Origin: JACVRW01 sp963764665 | GTDB taxonomy: Bacteria; Actinomycetota; Thermoleophilia; Solirubrobacterales; Thermoleophilaceae | Assembly (NCBI GenBank): GCA_963764665.1 | Contig: CAVXTL010000010.1 | Location: 62,001 to 126,000, forward strand | Direction: 5' to 3' | DNA: 64,000 bases | Shown: positions 18,367 through 26,545 of the stretch, in pieces | How the letters are laid out: every line of letters starts with the position of its first letter | Position numbering within the stretch: the stretch's first letter is position 1 | The notes under the pieces: generated by a model | The model's database searches: none | What the model saw: only the letters and a program-made list of their open reading frames with translations | What the model was told of the DNA's origin: nothing | Made by a program: the position numbers and the translations under genes

Positions 18367-19179
18367 GTGAAGCGGACCGGGGCGGCGCTGCTGCTCACGA
18401 TGGCGGTGTTGGCCGTCGGCTGTGCCGTGGGGGAGACCCAGCCGGCCACTCATGTCACCGACGTGGGAGCCACGCTCACCGGCAAGGTCCGCAACTCGGA
18501 GGACGTGCTCACCCGCTACCGGTTCGAGTACGGACCGACGGAGGCCTACGGCAGCGCCACTCCGTGGCGTGAGACCGAGATCGGGTCCGGCGCCACGCGG
18601 GTCGCGGAGACCGTGGGAGGCCTGCCTCATGCGGCGCTCCGGCACTTCCGGCTGTGCGCCTCGGACGCGAACGGACGCGGCGTCTGTGGGGCCGACAGGA
18701 CGCTCACCACCACCGACGGCAAGGACTCGGTGGTGGGCGAAGGGCTGCTCGTGGAGGGCGAGCCTCCGGCCACCGGCGACTTCTCGGCGAGCGTCGATGC
18801 CCATAGCGGCCCGTCCGGCGCGGCGCCGAGCGGACGCGCTGTCCGCTCTCCCGGCGCGCTCAGCCCGCACATCCCGGACGGCGGACGCGTCACCTGCCTG
18901 AAGGTGTTCGGTGACCGGGCCACCGTCGGATTCGCCACCGAGCCCACGGGGCCCAACCCCAACCCGACCGACGGCGGCATGATCTTCATCAAGGACAACG
19001 GGCCGACCGGGGACTACCTCAACCACCGCTGGGAGGCGACTCCTCCCACCACCTGTCCGACCGCAACGGATGACTTCTTCATCGCGGCCCCGGCGGGCTC
19101 CGATCCTCCGTTCGCGGCCCTCGTGTCCGGGGACTTCCAGGTGCACGACCACCTGGACTCCGCGCCCAGCGCCCGCTGA
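18367..19179 (+). CDS. Secreted lipoprotein with FN3-like domain
   Basis: 270 residues from GTG 18367; signal VKRTGAALLLTMAVLAVGC with lipobox Cys19. Residues ~30-120 form an FN3-like beta domain (RYRFEYGPTEAYG, FRLCASDANGRG). The C-terminal ~100 residues, with TCLKVFGDRATVGF and PTTCPTATDDFF, form a second beta domain. A TACCCT box 7 nt before the start suggests a leaderless transcript separate from acs. The gene at 5468-6144 is a decayed paralogue. Function unknown. Confidence 0.75.
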   Translation: MKRTGAALLLTMAVLAVGCAVGETQPATHVTDVGATLTGKVRNSEDVLTRYRFEYGPTEAYGSATPWRETEIGSGATRVAETVGGLPHAALRHFRLCASDANGRGVCGADRTLTTTDGKDSVVGEGLLVEGEPPATGDFSASVDAHSGPSGAAPSGRAVRSPGALSPHIPDGGRVTCLKVFGDRATVGFATEPTGPNPNPTDGGMIFIKDNGPTGDYLNHRWEATPPTTCPTATDDFFIAAPAGSDPPFAALVSGDFQVHDHLDSAPSAR

Positions 19180-19192
19180 GCCTGAAAGGAAA

Positions 19193-19214
19193 AGGGGCCC
19201 CATCGGGGACCCCT
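19193..19214 (+). terminator. Intrinsic terminator after the lipoprotein gene
   Basis: AGGGGCCCC-ATC-GGGGACCCCT hairpin (one bulge) followed by CGCTTTCC, 13 bp after the stop. Confidence 0.6.
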
Positions 19215-19343
19215 CGCTTTCCTGGAGACGTACCGCCGGCGGCTTTCCGCACCCCGGCCCGTCGGTCTTCCTGACTCAGGTGTCGGCGGCCCGCCGATTG
19301 GCTTTAGGATGCGGGCCAACTCGCGGACGGAGGATCCACCCAC

Positions 19344-20339
19344 ATGCGCTATCTGATCACCGGCGGTTCCGGCTACATAGGCACCAGGCTCGTCGACCGG
19401 CTATCTCGCCGCGAGGACACCGAGAGCATCGTCATCTGCGACGTGGCCGCGCCGCGGAACTTCGTCCCCAAGACCGAGTTCCAGAAGATCGACGTGCGTG
19501 ACCGTCAGGGCGTTCGCGCCGTGGTGGAGGCCGCGCGCCCGGATGTGCTGGTCCACCTCGCCTTCATTCTCAACCCCACGCACGACGAGGGGTTCATGTA
19601 CGACGTGGACGTGAACGGCACGCACAACGTGCTCGACGCGGCCGCGGCGGCAGGGGTGGGCCAGGTGCTCGTGACCACCTCGGCGGTGGCCTACGGCGCG
19701 TTCCCGGACAACCCGGTGCCGCTCACCGAGGACGATCCGGTGCGCGGCGTGGCGCGCTTCTCGTACGCGCGCGACAAGACCGAGTCCGACCGTATCTGCC
19801 AGCTGTGGGCGCACGAGCATCCGGACCGGGTGCTCACGATCGTGCGGCCCTGCATCGTGTTCGGGCCGAACGTGGACAACTACCTGGTGCGCCTCTGGAC
19901 CAAGACGCCGTTCACGGCCGACGTGGGCACCCTCGACCAGCAGATCCAGTTCGTCCACGAGGACGACGTGGTCGAGGCCGTGACAGGCCTGCTTCTGGGC
20001 CGCCACGGCGGCGCGTACAACGTGGCCGGCGACGGCCTCATGACGATGCGCGAGTGCGGCGAGCTGATCGACTCCCCGGTGCGCAAGCTGCCGCTTCGCG
20101 CATACCGCGCCCTGGCCAAAGTGATGTGGGCGCTGCGCGCGTCGGAGGCGCCCCCAGGCCAGGTCGACTTCGCGCTCTATCCCTGGATCGTGTCGAACGA
20201 GAAGCTCAAGCGGACGCTCGGCTGGACCCCCGCGCACTCGAGTCGCGAGACCTTCGAGATCACGATGCGAAAGCACGGCAAGATGCCTCTGGCAGACCCG
20301 GCGGAGGCCCCGCCGGCCGGTGCTAGAGTCGCCGCGTAG
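19344..20339 (+). CDS. NAD-dependent epimerase/dehydratase (extended SDR)
   Basis: 331 residues; Rossmann motif GGSGYIGTRL (residues 7-16), conserved NGTHNVLDAA, catalytic TTSAVAYG and Y-x3-K in SYARDKTESD, all of an extended short-chain dehydrogenase acting on a nucleotide sugar. The final segment VKRTLGW-like (LKRTLGWTPAHSSRETFE) is typical of UDP-glucose 4-epimerase relatives. The exact sugar cannot be told. Monocistronic, with tRNA-Val 46 bp downstream. Confidence 0.85.
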   Translation: MRYLITGGSGYIGTRLVDRLSRREDTESIVICDVAAPRNFVPKTEFQKIDVRDRQGVRAVVEAARPDVLVHLAFILNPTHDEGFMYDVDVNGTHNVLDAAAAAGVGQVLVTTSAVAYGAFPDNPVPLTEDDPVRGVARFSYARDKTESDRICQLWAHEHPDRVLTIVRPCIVFGPNVDNYLVRLWTKTPFTADVGTLDQQIQFVHEDDVVEAVTGLLLGRHGGAYNVAGDGLMTMRECGELIDSPVRKLPLRAYRALAKVMWALRASEAPPGQVDFALYPWIVSNEKLKRTLGWTPAHSSRETFEITMRKHGKMPLADPAEAPPAGARVAA

Positions 20340-20385
20340 CGCAAGCAGCCGGCTCGGCCGGTTGCGCACCGACAGTTAGCTCCCC

Positions 20386-20458
20386 GGGCCGTTAGCTCAG
20401 CTGGGAGAGCGCCGGCTCGACAAGCCGGAGGTCACTGGTTCGAGCCCAGTACGGCCCA
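20386..20458 (+). tRNA. tRNA-Val (anticodon GAC)
   Basis: Acceptor GGGCCGT/ACGGCCC, D-arm GCTCAGCTGGGAGAGC, anticodon stem CCGGC/GCCGG with loop TCGACAA (anticodon GAC), T-arm ACTGG-TTCGAGC-CCAGT. Position 33, almost always T, is C here. CCA is not encoded (CCT follows). A terminator lies 11 bp downstream. Confidence 0.93.
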
Positions 20459-20469
20459 CCTCCCGGAAG

Positions 20470-20490
20470 CCCCGCTACGGCGGGGTTTTC
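20470..20490 (+). terminator. Intrinsic terminator of tRNA-Val
   Basis: CCCCGC-TACG-GCGGGG hairpin followed by TTTTC. Confidence 0.85.
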
Positions 20491-20580
20491 TGCGTGTAGC
20501 TCGTGCAGCGCCGGCGTACTAGGGTCTCGCCAAGCTGGCGGGCGGTATCCCGCGCCAGCCAAATCGATGAGGAGGTGCGC

Positions 20581-20865
20581 ATGCACGCACGAGTCGTCAG
20601 ATTCACTGACGTGACCGCTGAGAGGATCTCGGAGATCGTTGCCCGGGTCGAGGAGTCCGGGGGGCCTCCGCCCGGAGTCGACGCAACCGGAATCGAACTG
20701 TTTGTCGACGAATCGCAGGGAACGGCCATTTTCGTCGGGTATTTCGAGACGGAGCAGAAGATGCGCGACGCGAGCGCAGTCTTCGAACAGATGGACCCGT
20801 CGGAGACCCCCGGCACGCGGGCTTCCGCTGATCTCTGCGAGGTCAAGATGCAACGCAGAATGTGA
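20581..20865 (+). CDS. Dimeric alpha-beta barrel (ABM-like) small protein
   Basis: 94 residues from ATG 20581 (GAGGAGGTGC just upstream). The order RVVRFTD strand, helix of ERISEIVARVEESGG, strand GIELFVDE, strand GTAIFVGYFETEQKM, helix, final CEVKM strand fits a ferredoxin-like dimeric barrel, as in antibiotic-biosynthesis-monooxygenase-like and stress-related proteins. Substrate unknown. Its stop overlaps a possible GTG start of the next frame. Confidence 0.65.
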   Translation: MHARVVRFTDVTAERISEIVARVEESGGPPPGVDATGIELFVDESQGTAIFVGYFETEQKMRDASAVFEQMDPSETPGTRASADLCEVKMQRRM

Positions 20866-20954
20866 GGGCTCAACGCATCGTGGTATCGAGCCGATCGTTT
20901 GGGTTTCGCAACGGTCGGGGTAGACGACCGGCATGGAGACAACCGACTCGCCCC

Positions 20955-21662
20955 TTGGCTCGTCCGCCTGTCGTCAGCCAGACCGAGTGGGACGCGGCCC
21001 TGGCGTCCCTGCTCGAGCGCGAGCGGAACGTCGCCGCCGCGATGCACGAGCTCGGCGCCGCACGGAAGCGCATGCCGATGGTGCGGGTGGAGCGCGATTA
21101 CGCGTTCGAGGGTCCTCACGGGCGGCGGTCACTGGCCGAGCTGTTCGACGGGCGCAGCCAGCTGATCCTCTACAGGTTCTTCTTCGAGGAGGGTGACGAC
21201 GCCGGGTGCGTTGGCTGCTCGTCCGTCGCCGACGGCATCCCCGAGCTCGGCCTCCTGCACGCTCGCGACATCACCTTCGCGATGGCGTCGTCGGCACCTC
21301 AGGCGGACCTCCGCCGCTACGCCGAGCGCATGGGTTGGACGGACGTGCCCTGGTACACGATCCGCAGCGAGCACTTCTCGGCTGACTTCGGCGTCGACGA
21401 GTGGTTCGGGTTCAACGTCTTCCTCCGCGACGGCGACGACGTCTACCGCACCTACTTCCTGCAGCACGGAGCGATGGTCCAATGGATCGGCAGCCTCTGG
21501 AGCCTGTGGTCGTTGACGCCGTATGGCGGGCAAGGCGACGACGAGGACTTGCCCGAGGGCTGGCCGCGGGCGCCGGGGTCGTTCTGGTTCCGCCGCCACG
21601 ACGAGTTCGACGATCCACCGCCGTCGGCCCGCCCGGGCACCGGCGCGGACATCAGTAGCTGA
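20955..21662 (+). CDS. DUF899 family thioredoxin-like protein
   Basis: The family homology starts at VVSQTEWDAALASLL (base 20970), then KRMPMVRVERDYAFEGPHG and SLAELFDGRSQLILYRFFFEEG, the thioredoxin-fold DUF899 layout with CVGCSSVAD holding a CxxC pair. About 235 residues. The start is uncertain: TTG 20955 is nearest to the family start, GTG 20862 is in frame further up, and ATG 20933 is out of frame by one base, so a small frameshift at the 5' end is possible. Function unknown, possibly redox. Confidence 0.75.
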   Translation: MARPPVVSQTEWDAALASLLERERNVAAAMHELGAARKRMPMVRVERDYAFEGPHGRRSLAELFDGRSQLILYRFFFEEGDDAGCVGCSSVADGIPELGLLHARDITFAMASSAPQADLRRYAERMGWTDVPWYTIRSEHFSADFGVDEWFGFNVFLRDGDDVYRTYFLQHGAMVQWIGSLWSLWSLTPYGGQGDDEDLPEGWPRAPGSFWFRRHDEFDDPPPSARPGTGADISS

Positions 21663-22020
21663 CACGTGCAAGGGCGCGCACGGCGCCCGGTGCCGTCGGT
21701 GTACCTATTGGAGGTTCCACGCTCCAGAACCGGGGCGGCGTCCTTCGGGCCCGTGCGCGCAAGCACAAAGTTAAGACAAATTCTGATCACTCGCCACTTC
21801 CCGACCGAAGTCGGACCATGTTCAGACCGGCCCAAGAACGGGCAAAGCCCCGGCTTCCGCTCGGGGCCTCGCCTGGAACAACATCGTGGGGGATGACGTT
21901 CTTCGCCGAATGTACCCCGCATGAGACCGTTCAGTCTCAACCCCGTCCGTTTATGGCCCTCGGCCGCGCTCTGGGATGATCCCGGCGAGCGCAGGCCCAT
22001 GCCCATCACGAGGAGTCCAT
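21663..22020. other. 358-bp intergenic region
   Basis: No credible gene on either strand. It holds a GCCCCG/CGGGGC hairpin at 21847-21867 and a locally AT-rich stretch near 21768-21785 that may contain a promoter for the SRPBCC gene downstream. No repeat or tRNA seen. Confidence 0.4.
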
Positions 22021-22476
22021 ATGGCCGGTAGGTTCGAGGCGACGGTCGTGGTCGACCGTCCGATCGAGGAGGTGTTCGGTTTTCTTGCCGACGGTGAGAA
22101 CGACCCCAAGTTCAGCCCGCGGGTCCTCGAGATCAACAAGACCACCGACGGACCGCCGGCCGTGGGCACGGTCTACGCCAGCACGGTGAAGGACGCCGGC
22201 ATGAAGACCAGCCGGGAGTTCAAGATCACGGAGTTCGAGCCGCCCACCCGAATCCGCTGGGCCGAGGTCTCGAAGAACCTCGTCACGGCCTCGGAGGGCG
22301 GCTACGACCTCGCGCGCGAGGGCGAGGGCACTCGGGTGACCATCCACAACGTCCTGGAGGGGCACGGAGCGGGCAAGCTCCTCGTCGGGCTGGCCCTTCG
22401 GTCGGCCCGCAAGGGAGCCGATGACTTCGGACAGTCGATCAAGGCGGCCGTGGAGGCCGCCCTGCCGGCGCGCTAG
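22021..22476 (+). CDS. SRPBCC (START-like) family protein
   Basis: 151 residues from ATG 22021 (AGGAG 7 nt upstream). Pattern FEATVVVDRPIEEVFGFLADGENDPKF, then REFKITEFEPPTRIRWAEV and a long C-terminal helix: the polyketide-cyclase/dehydrase helix-grip fold that binds a hydrophobic ligand. Ligand unknown. Its stop overlaps the stop of a convergent small gene (CTAG). Confidence 0.82.
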   Translation: MAGRFEATVVVDRPIEEVFGFLADGENDPKFSPRVLEINKTTDGPPAVGTVYASTVKDAGMKTSREFKITEFEPPTRIRWAEVSKNLVTASEGGYDLAREGEGTRVTIHNVLEGHGAGKLLVGLALRSARKGADDFGQSIKAAVEAALPAR

Positions 22477-22637
22477 CGCCCCAGGACCGCCTCGAAGCGC
22501 TCGACGCTGCGAGCGAGGTCGCGCTCGTCGGTCGCCGGGTTACCGCGCGGCCGTGTGTTGCGCCACGTCGGGGTCCACTCCCTCGTGTCCTGCTCGTCCT
22601 TGCGCTTCGGATTCTGCTCTGTGATTCGCTCGGCCAT
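22473..22637 (-). CDS. Small hydrophilic hypothetical protein
   Basis: 54 residues from ATG 22637, preceded by AGGGAGGTA. Sequence MAERITEQNPKRKDEQDTR, then EWTPTWRNTRPRGNPATD: charged, without hydrophobic core, probably disordered. A good ribosome binding site and convergent overlap with the SRPBCC stop support it as a real gene. Function unknown. Confidence 0.55.
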   Translation of the reverse strand: MAERITEQNPKRKDEQDTREWTPTWRNTRPRGNPATDERDLARSVERFEAVLGR

Positions 22638-22709
22638 CGTTGCCGATACCTCCCTGCTCGAAAATCCGTTCCCTACGAGGCTTCCGATCCACGCCAGACC
22701 CAAACATTG

Positions 22710-23390
22710 ATGCTCGCTCTGCTCTATGACGTGCACGGGAACCTGCCGGCCCTGGAGGCCGTCCTGGCCGACGCGGAATCCGCAGGGGCCGACCGCTATC
22801 TCCTCGGCGGCGACTACGCGCTGTTCGGCGCCTGGCCGGTGGAGACCGTCGAGCGCCTGCGGACCCTCGACGCCCGCTGGATCCGCGGGAACGTGGATCG
22901 CTGGCTCGAGGAGCGCCACGACGCGCCCGAGGCCGTGCTTCCGGCGATCGAGCGCTGCCGTGAGCTGCTCGGCCAGGACGTCGTGTCCGAGCTGGCCGGC
23001 CTCCCTGCGGAGGCGAGCGACGACGCTGCGCTCTACGTGCACGCCTCACCGCTCTCCGACATGCGGAGCTTCCTCCCTGAAGCCGCGGACGCGGACGAGG
23101 AGCTCATGGCCGGCGCCACTCCTCGACGCCTCGTCTTCGGCCACACCCACCTCGCCTTCCGGCGGCCGGGTCCGGGCGGTGTGGAGCTGGTCAATCCCGG
23201 CAGCGTCGGGATACCGCTCGACGGTGACCGGCGCGCCGCCTACGCGCTCGTGCACGACCAAGGCGGCGTGGAGCTGCGCCGCGCGGCCTACGACCACATG
23301 GCCAGCGCGCGCGCCGTCCGGGAGGTGCTGGGGAGCGCGGGAGAGACTCCTGCGCGCCGCATCGAGCAGGCCCGCTTCGACGTCGATTAG
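22710..23390 (+). CDS. Metallophosphoesterase (YfcE/MJ0936-like)
   Basis: 226 residues. Calcineurin-like phosphoesterase motifs in order: YDVHGN (residues 6-11), GGDY, GNVDRW, HASPL and GHTH near residue 150. These ligate two metals in small cytoplasmic phosphodiesterases. ATG 22710 gives the canonical N terminus; TTG 22707 is one codon earlier. No ribosome binding site is seen. Natural substrate unknown. Confidence 0.85.
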   Translation: MLALLYDVHGNLPALEAVLADAESAGADRYLLGGDYALFGAWPVETVERLRTLDARWIRGNVDRWLEERHDAPEAVLPAIERCRELLGQDVVSELAGLPAEASDDAALYVHASPLSDMRSFLPEAADADEELMAGATPRRLVFGHTHLAFRRPGPGGVELVNPGSVGIPLDGDRRAAYALVHDQGGVELRRAAYDHMASARAVREVLGSAGETPARRIEQARFDVD

Positions 23391-23431
23391 GCCGCCTGCT
23401 CGCGCCGGAAGCTCTGCTAGCGTGCGGCCGA

Positions 23432-24055
23432 GTGCGCCTCTCAAGCGTCATTGCGCCGAGGGACCGCGAGTTCTTCGACCTCTTCGAAGAGGCGGGCGGC
23501 AACATCGGGCGGGCCACCGGGCTGCTCGAGGAGATGCTCCGCGATTTCCCCGAGCGCAACGAGCTCGCTCGCGAGATCCTGATCTGCGAGCAGGAGGGCG
23601 ACCGGATCACGCACGACATCATCCGGCGCCTCAACCAGACGTTCGTCACGCCGATCGACCGCGAGGACATCTACGCGCTGTCGTCGGCCCTCGACGACGT
23701 CGTGGACTACACCGAGGAGGTCGCGGACTACCTCGGCCTCTACAAGATCGAGGCTCCGATGTCCCAGGCGCAGGAGCTGGCCAAGGTGCTCAACCAGTGC
23801 GGGCGACAGATCGGCGAGGCGATGCCGAGGCTGCGCGGGTTCAAGGACATCACGCACTACACGGTGGAGCTCAACCGGCTCGAGAACGACGGCGACCGGA
23901 TCGTCCGAGAAGCCATCGCGTCCCTTTTCGACACCGGGATCGACCCGATGGTCGTGATCCGCTGGAAGGACATCTTCGAGCGCCTCGAGGACGCCATCGA
24001 CGCTGCCGAGCACGTGGCGAACATCCTCGAGGGCATAGTCATCAAGAACTCCTGA
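23432..24055 (+). CDS. DUF47 family PhoU-like protein (Pit accessory)
   Basis: 207 residues, all-helical. E-x-x-x-D motifs in EILICEQEGDRITHDI and ELNRLENDGDRIVREA are the metal-binding signatures of PhoU/DUF47 proteins. The gene is followed after 22 bp by the Pit transporter, the usual pairing, and is presumed to control phosphate uptake. A TAGCGT box 8 nt before the GTG start suggests a leaderless transcript. Confidence 0.9.
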   Translation: MRLSSVIAPRDREFFDLFEEAGGNIGRATGLLEEMLRDFPERNELAREILICEQEGDRITHDIIRRLNQTFVTPIDREDIYALSSALDDVVDYTEEVADYLGLYKIEAPMSQAQELAKVLNQCGRQIGEAMPRLRGFKDITHYTVELNRLENDGDRIVREAIASLFDTGIDPMVVIRWKDIFERLEDAIDAAEHVANILEGIVIKNS

Positions 24056-24077
24056 GCGACGGGGAATAACCGGGAGA

Positions 24078-25190
24078 ATGGGCACAGACGTCATCGTCGT
24101 GATTGTCGTCGCCACGGCGCTGGCGTTCGACTTCACGAACGGATTTCACGACACGGCCAACGTGGTGGCCACGTCGATCTCCACGCGGGCCATGGCGCCG
24201 CGGATCGCGGTCACCTACGCCGCCATCCTCAACTTCGTGGGCGCGTTCATCTCGCTCGAGGTGGCGGCCACGGTGGCCCAGGACGTGGTGAATCCCTCGG
24301 CGATCACCCTCCTGGCGATCTTCGCCGGCCTGATCGGCGCGATCGCCTGGAACCTCACGACGTGGTACTTCGGCCTGCCGTCCAGCTCGTCGCACGCCCT
24401 GATCGGCGGGATCGTCGGCGCGGTGCTCGTGTCCGCGGGCCCGAGCGCGATCTACTTCGACACCGGGATCCTCGGCAAGGTGATGATCCCCGCGCTGGTG
24501 GCGCCAATCCTGGCGTTCGTGACGGCGGGCATGGCGATCCTGCTGATCTACCGGATCGTCGGAAGCATGCGACCAGCGCGCGCCACCCGCGGCTTCCGCG
24601 TGGGCCAGGTGATCTCGGGCGGGCTGCTGGCGCTCGCCCACGGCACGAACGATGCCCAGAAGACCATGGGCGTGATCACCCTCGCTCTGGTGGCCAACGG
24701 CAACATTTCGGCCGACGACTTCCACGTCCCGGAATGGGTCGTGGCCTCCGCTGCCACCGCGATTGCGCTGGGCACCTATGTCGGCGGCTGGAGGATCATC
24801 AAGACCATGGGCAGCCGCATTCACAAGATGGACTCCGCCCAGGGGTTCGCGGCCCAGGGCTCGGGCGCCGCGGTGATCCTCGCCTCCAGCCACGTGGGCT
24901 TTCCGCTCTCGACCACCCAGACGATCTCCGGGGCGGTGATCGGCTCCGGCGCCGCCAAGCGCCTGTCCGCGGTCCGCTGGGGCGTGGCCGGGAACATCGT
25001 GGCCGCTTGGATCATCACGCTCCCCGCCTCGGCGCTGATCGGGGCGCTCACGTATGGCGTCGTCCGGTTCTTCGGCACCGGAGCGGCGGGACCGATCGTG
25101 GTGTCCGCGCTGATCCTCGGCGTGGCGGTGGTGCTCCTTCTGCGCCGCGCCCAGCAACGATCGCCGACGCTGCCGGAGCCCGGGGCATGA
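24078..25190 (+). CDS. pit: Low-affinity inorganic phosphate transporter
   Basis: 370-residue inner-membrane transporter of the PiT family with ~10 membrane segments. Seen: the first repeat signature FDFTNGFHDTANVVATSISTR and the second ALAHGTNDAQKTMGVI, the duplicated GANDVAN-type motifs of Pi symporters, plus LPSSSSHALIGGI. Operon with DUF47 upstream and a small membrane protein downstream (4-bp overlap). Confidence 0.94.
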   Translation: MGTDVIVVIVVATALAFDFTNGFHDTANVVATSISTRAMAPRIAVTYAAILNFVGAFISLEVAATVAQDVVNPSAITLLAIFAGLIGAIAWNLTTWYFGLPSSSSHALIGGIVGAVLVSAGPSAIYFDTGILGKVMIPALVAPILAFVTAGMAILLIYRIVGSMRPARATRGFRVGQVISGGLLALAHGTNDAQKTMGVITLALVANGNISADDFHVPEWVVASAATAIALGTYVGGWRIIKTMGSRIHKMDSAQGFAAQGSGAAVILASSHVGFPLSTTQTISGAVIGSGAAKRLSAVRWGVAGNIVAAWIITLPASALIGALTYGVVRFFGTGAAGPIVVSALILGVAVVLLLRRAQQRSPTLPEPGA

Positions 25191-25429
25191 TCCTCGCCAC
25201 GATCGTCGACACGAGCGAGCTGCTCGAGGTCGTGTGGACCGCCGCGCTGGCGGGGGTGGGGGTGACCGCCGCATACGGAGCGGCGCTGCTCGGCATCGAT
25301 CGGGCGGTCGAGTACGGGCGTGACAACCGTCCGCTCGAGGCGGCGGTCTACGGCGTGCTGGCGGTAGTGGCCAGCGCGGCGGTGGGGGCGTCGCTCGTGT
25401 TCGCCATCCTCGTCATGGTCGGCAAGTAG
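25187..25429 (+). CDS. Small two-helix membrane protein
   Basis: 80 residues; ATG 25187 overlaps the pit stop (ATGA). Two hydrophobic helices (VVWTAALAGVGVTAAYGAALLGI and AAVYGVLAVVASAAVGASLVFAILVMV). Position in the pit operon suggests an accessory of phosphate transport, but no family is recognised. Confidence 0.65.
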   Translation: MILATIVDTSELLEVVWTAALAGVGVTAAYGAALLGIDRAVEYGRDNRPLEAAVYGVLAVVASAAVGASLVFAILVMVGK

Positions 25430-25433
25430 CGCC

Positions 25434-26516
25434 CTACTCGCCGAGCGCGCCCAGCAGGCCGTCGATGTCGCCCTGGTCGTTCCAGGCGCCGACCGATGCC
25501 CGCACGTAGGGAGTGCCGGGTAGGTCGCGCAGCACGAAGCCGCGCCCGTCCAGGCCGGCCACGACGCCCGGCGGGTCCTCGGCTCGCCAGGAGACGAGGG
25601 TGGAGTGGCCGCGGGCGGCCACCTCGCGCCCGCTCTCGGTGAGCTTCTGCGCCAGTGTCTCGGCCTGAGCGCAGGCGCGCTCGTGCACCTGCTGGAAGCC
25701 GGCCTCCTCGAGAACGTCGAGCGCGGCGAGTGCCCAGGCCAGCTGGTGCTCGGCCGGGAAGCCCACCACGTCGAAGCGCCGGGCGTCCTCGTGGAAGCCC
25801 GACTCGAGGGGCTCCGCGGCGTCGGCCAGGGTGCCGTAGCCCGGCCAGGAGGGCGGCAGCTCGACCGCGCGCTCGGCGCGGACGTAGAGGTAGCCGGTGC
25901 CGTTCGGCCCGCAGAGCCACTTCTGGCCCGAGGCGGCATAGAAGTCGCAGCCCAGCAGGCGCACGTTCACCGGCACGGCGCCGAGACCCTGCGCGCCGTC
26001 GAGCAGCACGGGCGCCCCCGCTTCCGCCAGGGCGCCGCAGTCCACCACGTCGCCCGTCCTCCAGGACACGTGCGAGCAGGCCACCAGCTTGGTGCGCTCG
26101 CCCACCGCCCCCGCCAGCTCGCGCAGCGGGGCCACGCGGATCCGTATCCCGTGGCGCTCGCGAGCCACGGCCAGCGGCGCGAGCAGGCCGGGGTGCTCCT
26201 CGTCGCTGGTCACGATCTCGTCGCCGGCCCGCAGGTCCAGCGCCGTCAGCACCGCGTTCACGCCGTCGGTGGTGGAGCCCGTGAGCGCGACCTCGGTGGC
26301 GTCGCACCCGAGCAGCCCGGCCACACGCGTGCGGAGCGAGCCCAGCTGCTCGAGCAGCCCGTCGATCATCGCCTTGCCCGAGCGGCCCTCGCTCGCCTGG
26401 CGCTCGATCGCAGCCCGGGCCGCCTCCGCCGCCCGCGCCGGCACGGGGCCGTTGGAGCCGGCGTTGAGATACGCCTTGCGCTCGAACACCGGGAACTCAC
26501 GTCGAAGCTGGTCCAC
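25434..26516 (-). CDS. Class V aminotransferase (PLP-dependent)
   Basis: 360 residues, fold-type I PLP enzyme of the cysteine desulfurase/isopenicillin-N-epimerase group. Seen: LNAGSNGPVPARA near the N terminus, GSTTDGVNAVL, LDGAQGLGAVPV with the PLP-binding Asp, and YAASGQKWLCGPNGTGYLY with the Schiff-base Lys. No SUF partner nearby, so a specific reaction cannot be given. The start GTG at 26516 is 8 nt from a minus-strand TAGTAT box (26530-26525), implying a leaderless transcript. Confidence 0.85.
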   Translation of the reverse strand: MDQLRREFPVFERKAYLNAGSNGPVPARAAEAARAAIERQASEGRSGKAMIDGLLEQLGSLRTRVAGLLGCDATEVALTGSTTDGVNAVLTALDLRAGDEIVTSDEEHPGLLAPLAVARERHGIRIRVAPLRELAGAVGERTKLVACSHVSWRTGDVVDCGALAEAGAPVLLDGAQGLGAVPVNVRLLGCDFYAASGQKWLCGPNGTGYLYVRAERAVELPPSWPGYGTLADAAEPLESGFHEDARRFDVVGFPAEHQLAWALAALDVLEEAGFQQVHERACAQAETLAQKLTESGREVAARGHSTLVSWRAEDPPGVVAGLDGRGFVLRDLPGTPYVRASVGAWNDQGDIDGLLGALGE

Positions 26517-26522
26517 GCGTGC

Positions 26523-26534
26523 GGATACTAGGCT
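26523..26534. promoter_or_regulatory. Overlapping divergent -10 boxes
   Basis: Minus strand TAGTAT (26530-26525) ends 8 nt before the GTG at 26516; plus strand TAGGCT (26529-26534) ends 11 nt before the ATG at 26546. The two boxes share two bases, so the divergent genes would compete for polymerase. Confidence 0.45.
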
Positions 26535-26545
26535 TCGGCCCAGCG

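Noticed and set aside
16897..19203. 768-codon open frame antisense to acs and the lipoprotein gene
   Set aside because: Same GC3 artefact; it spans two real genes and has low-complexity composition.
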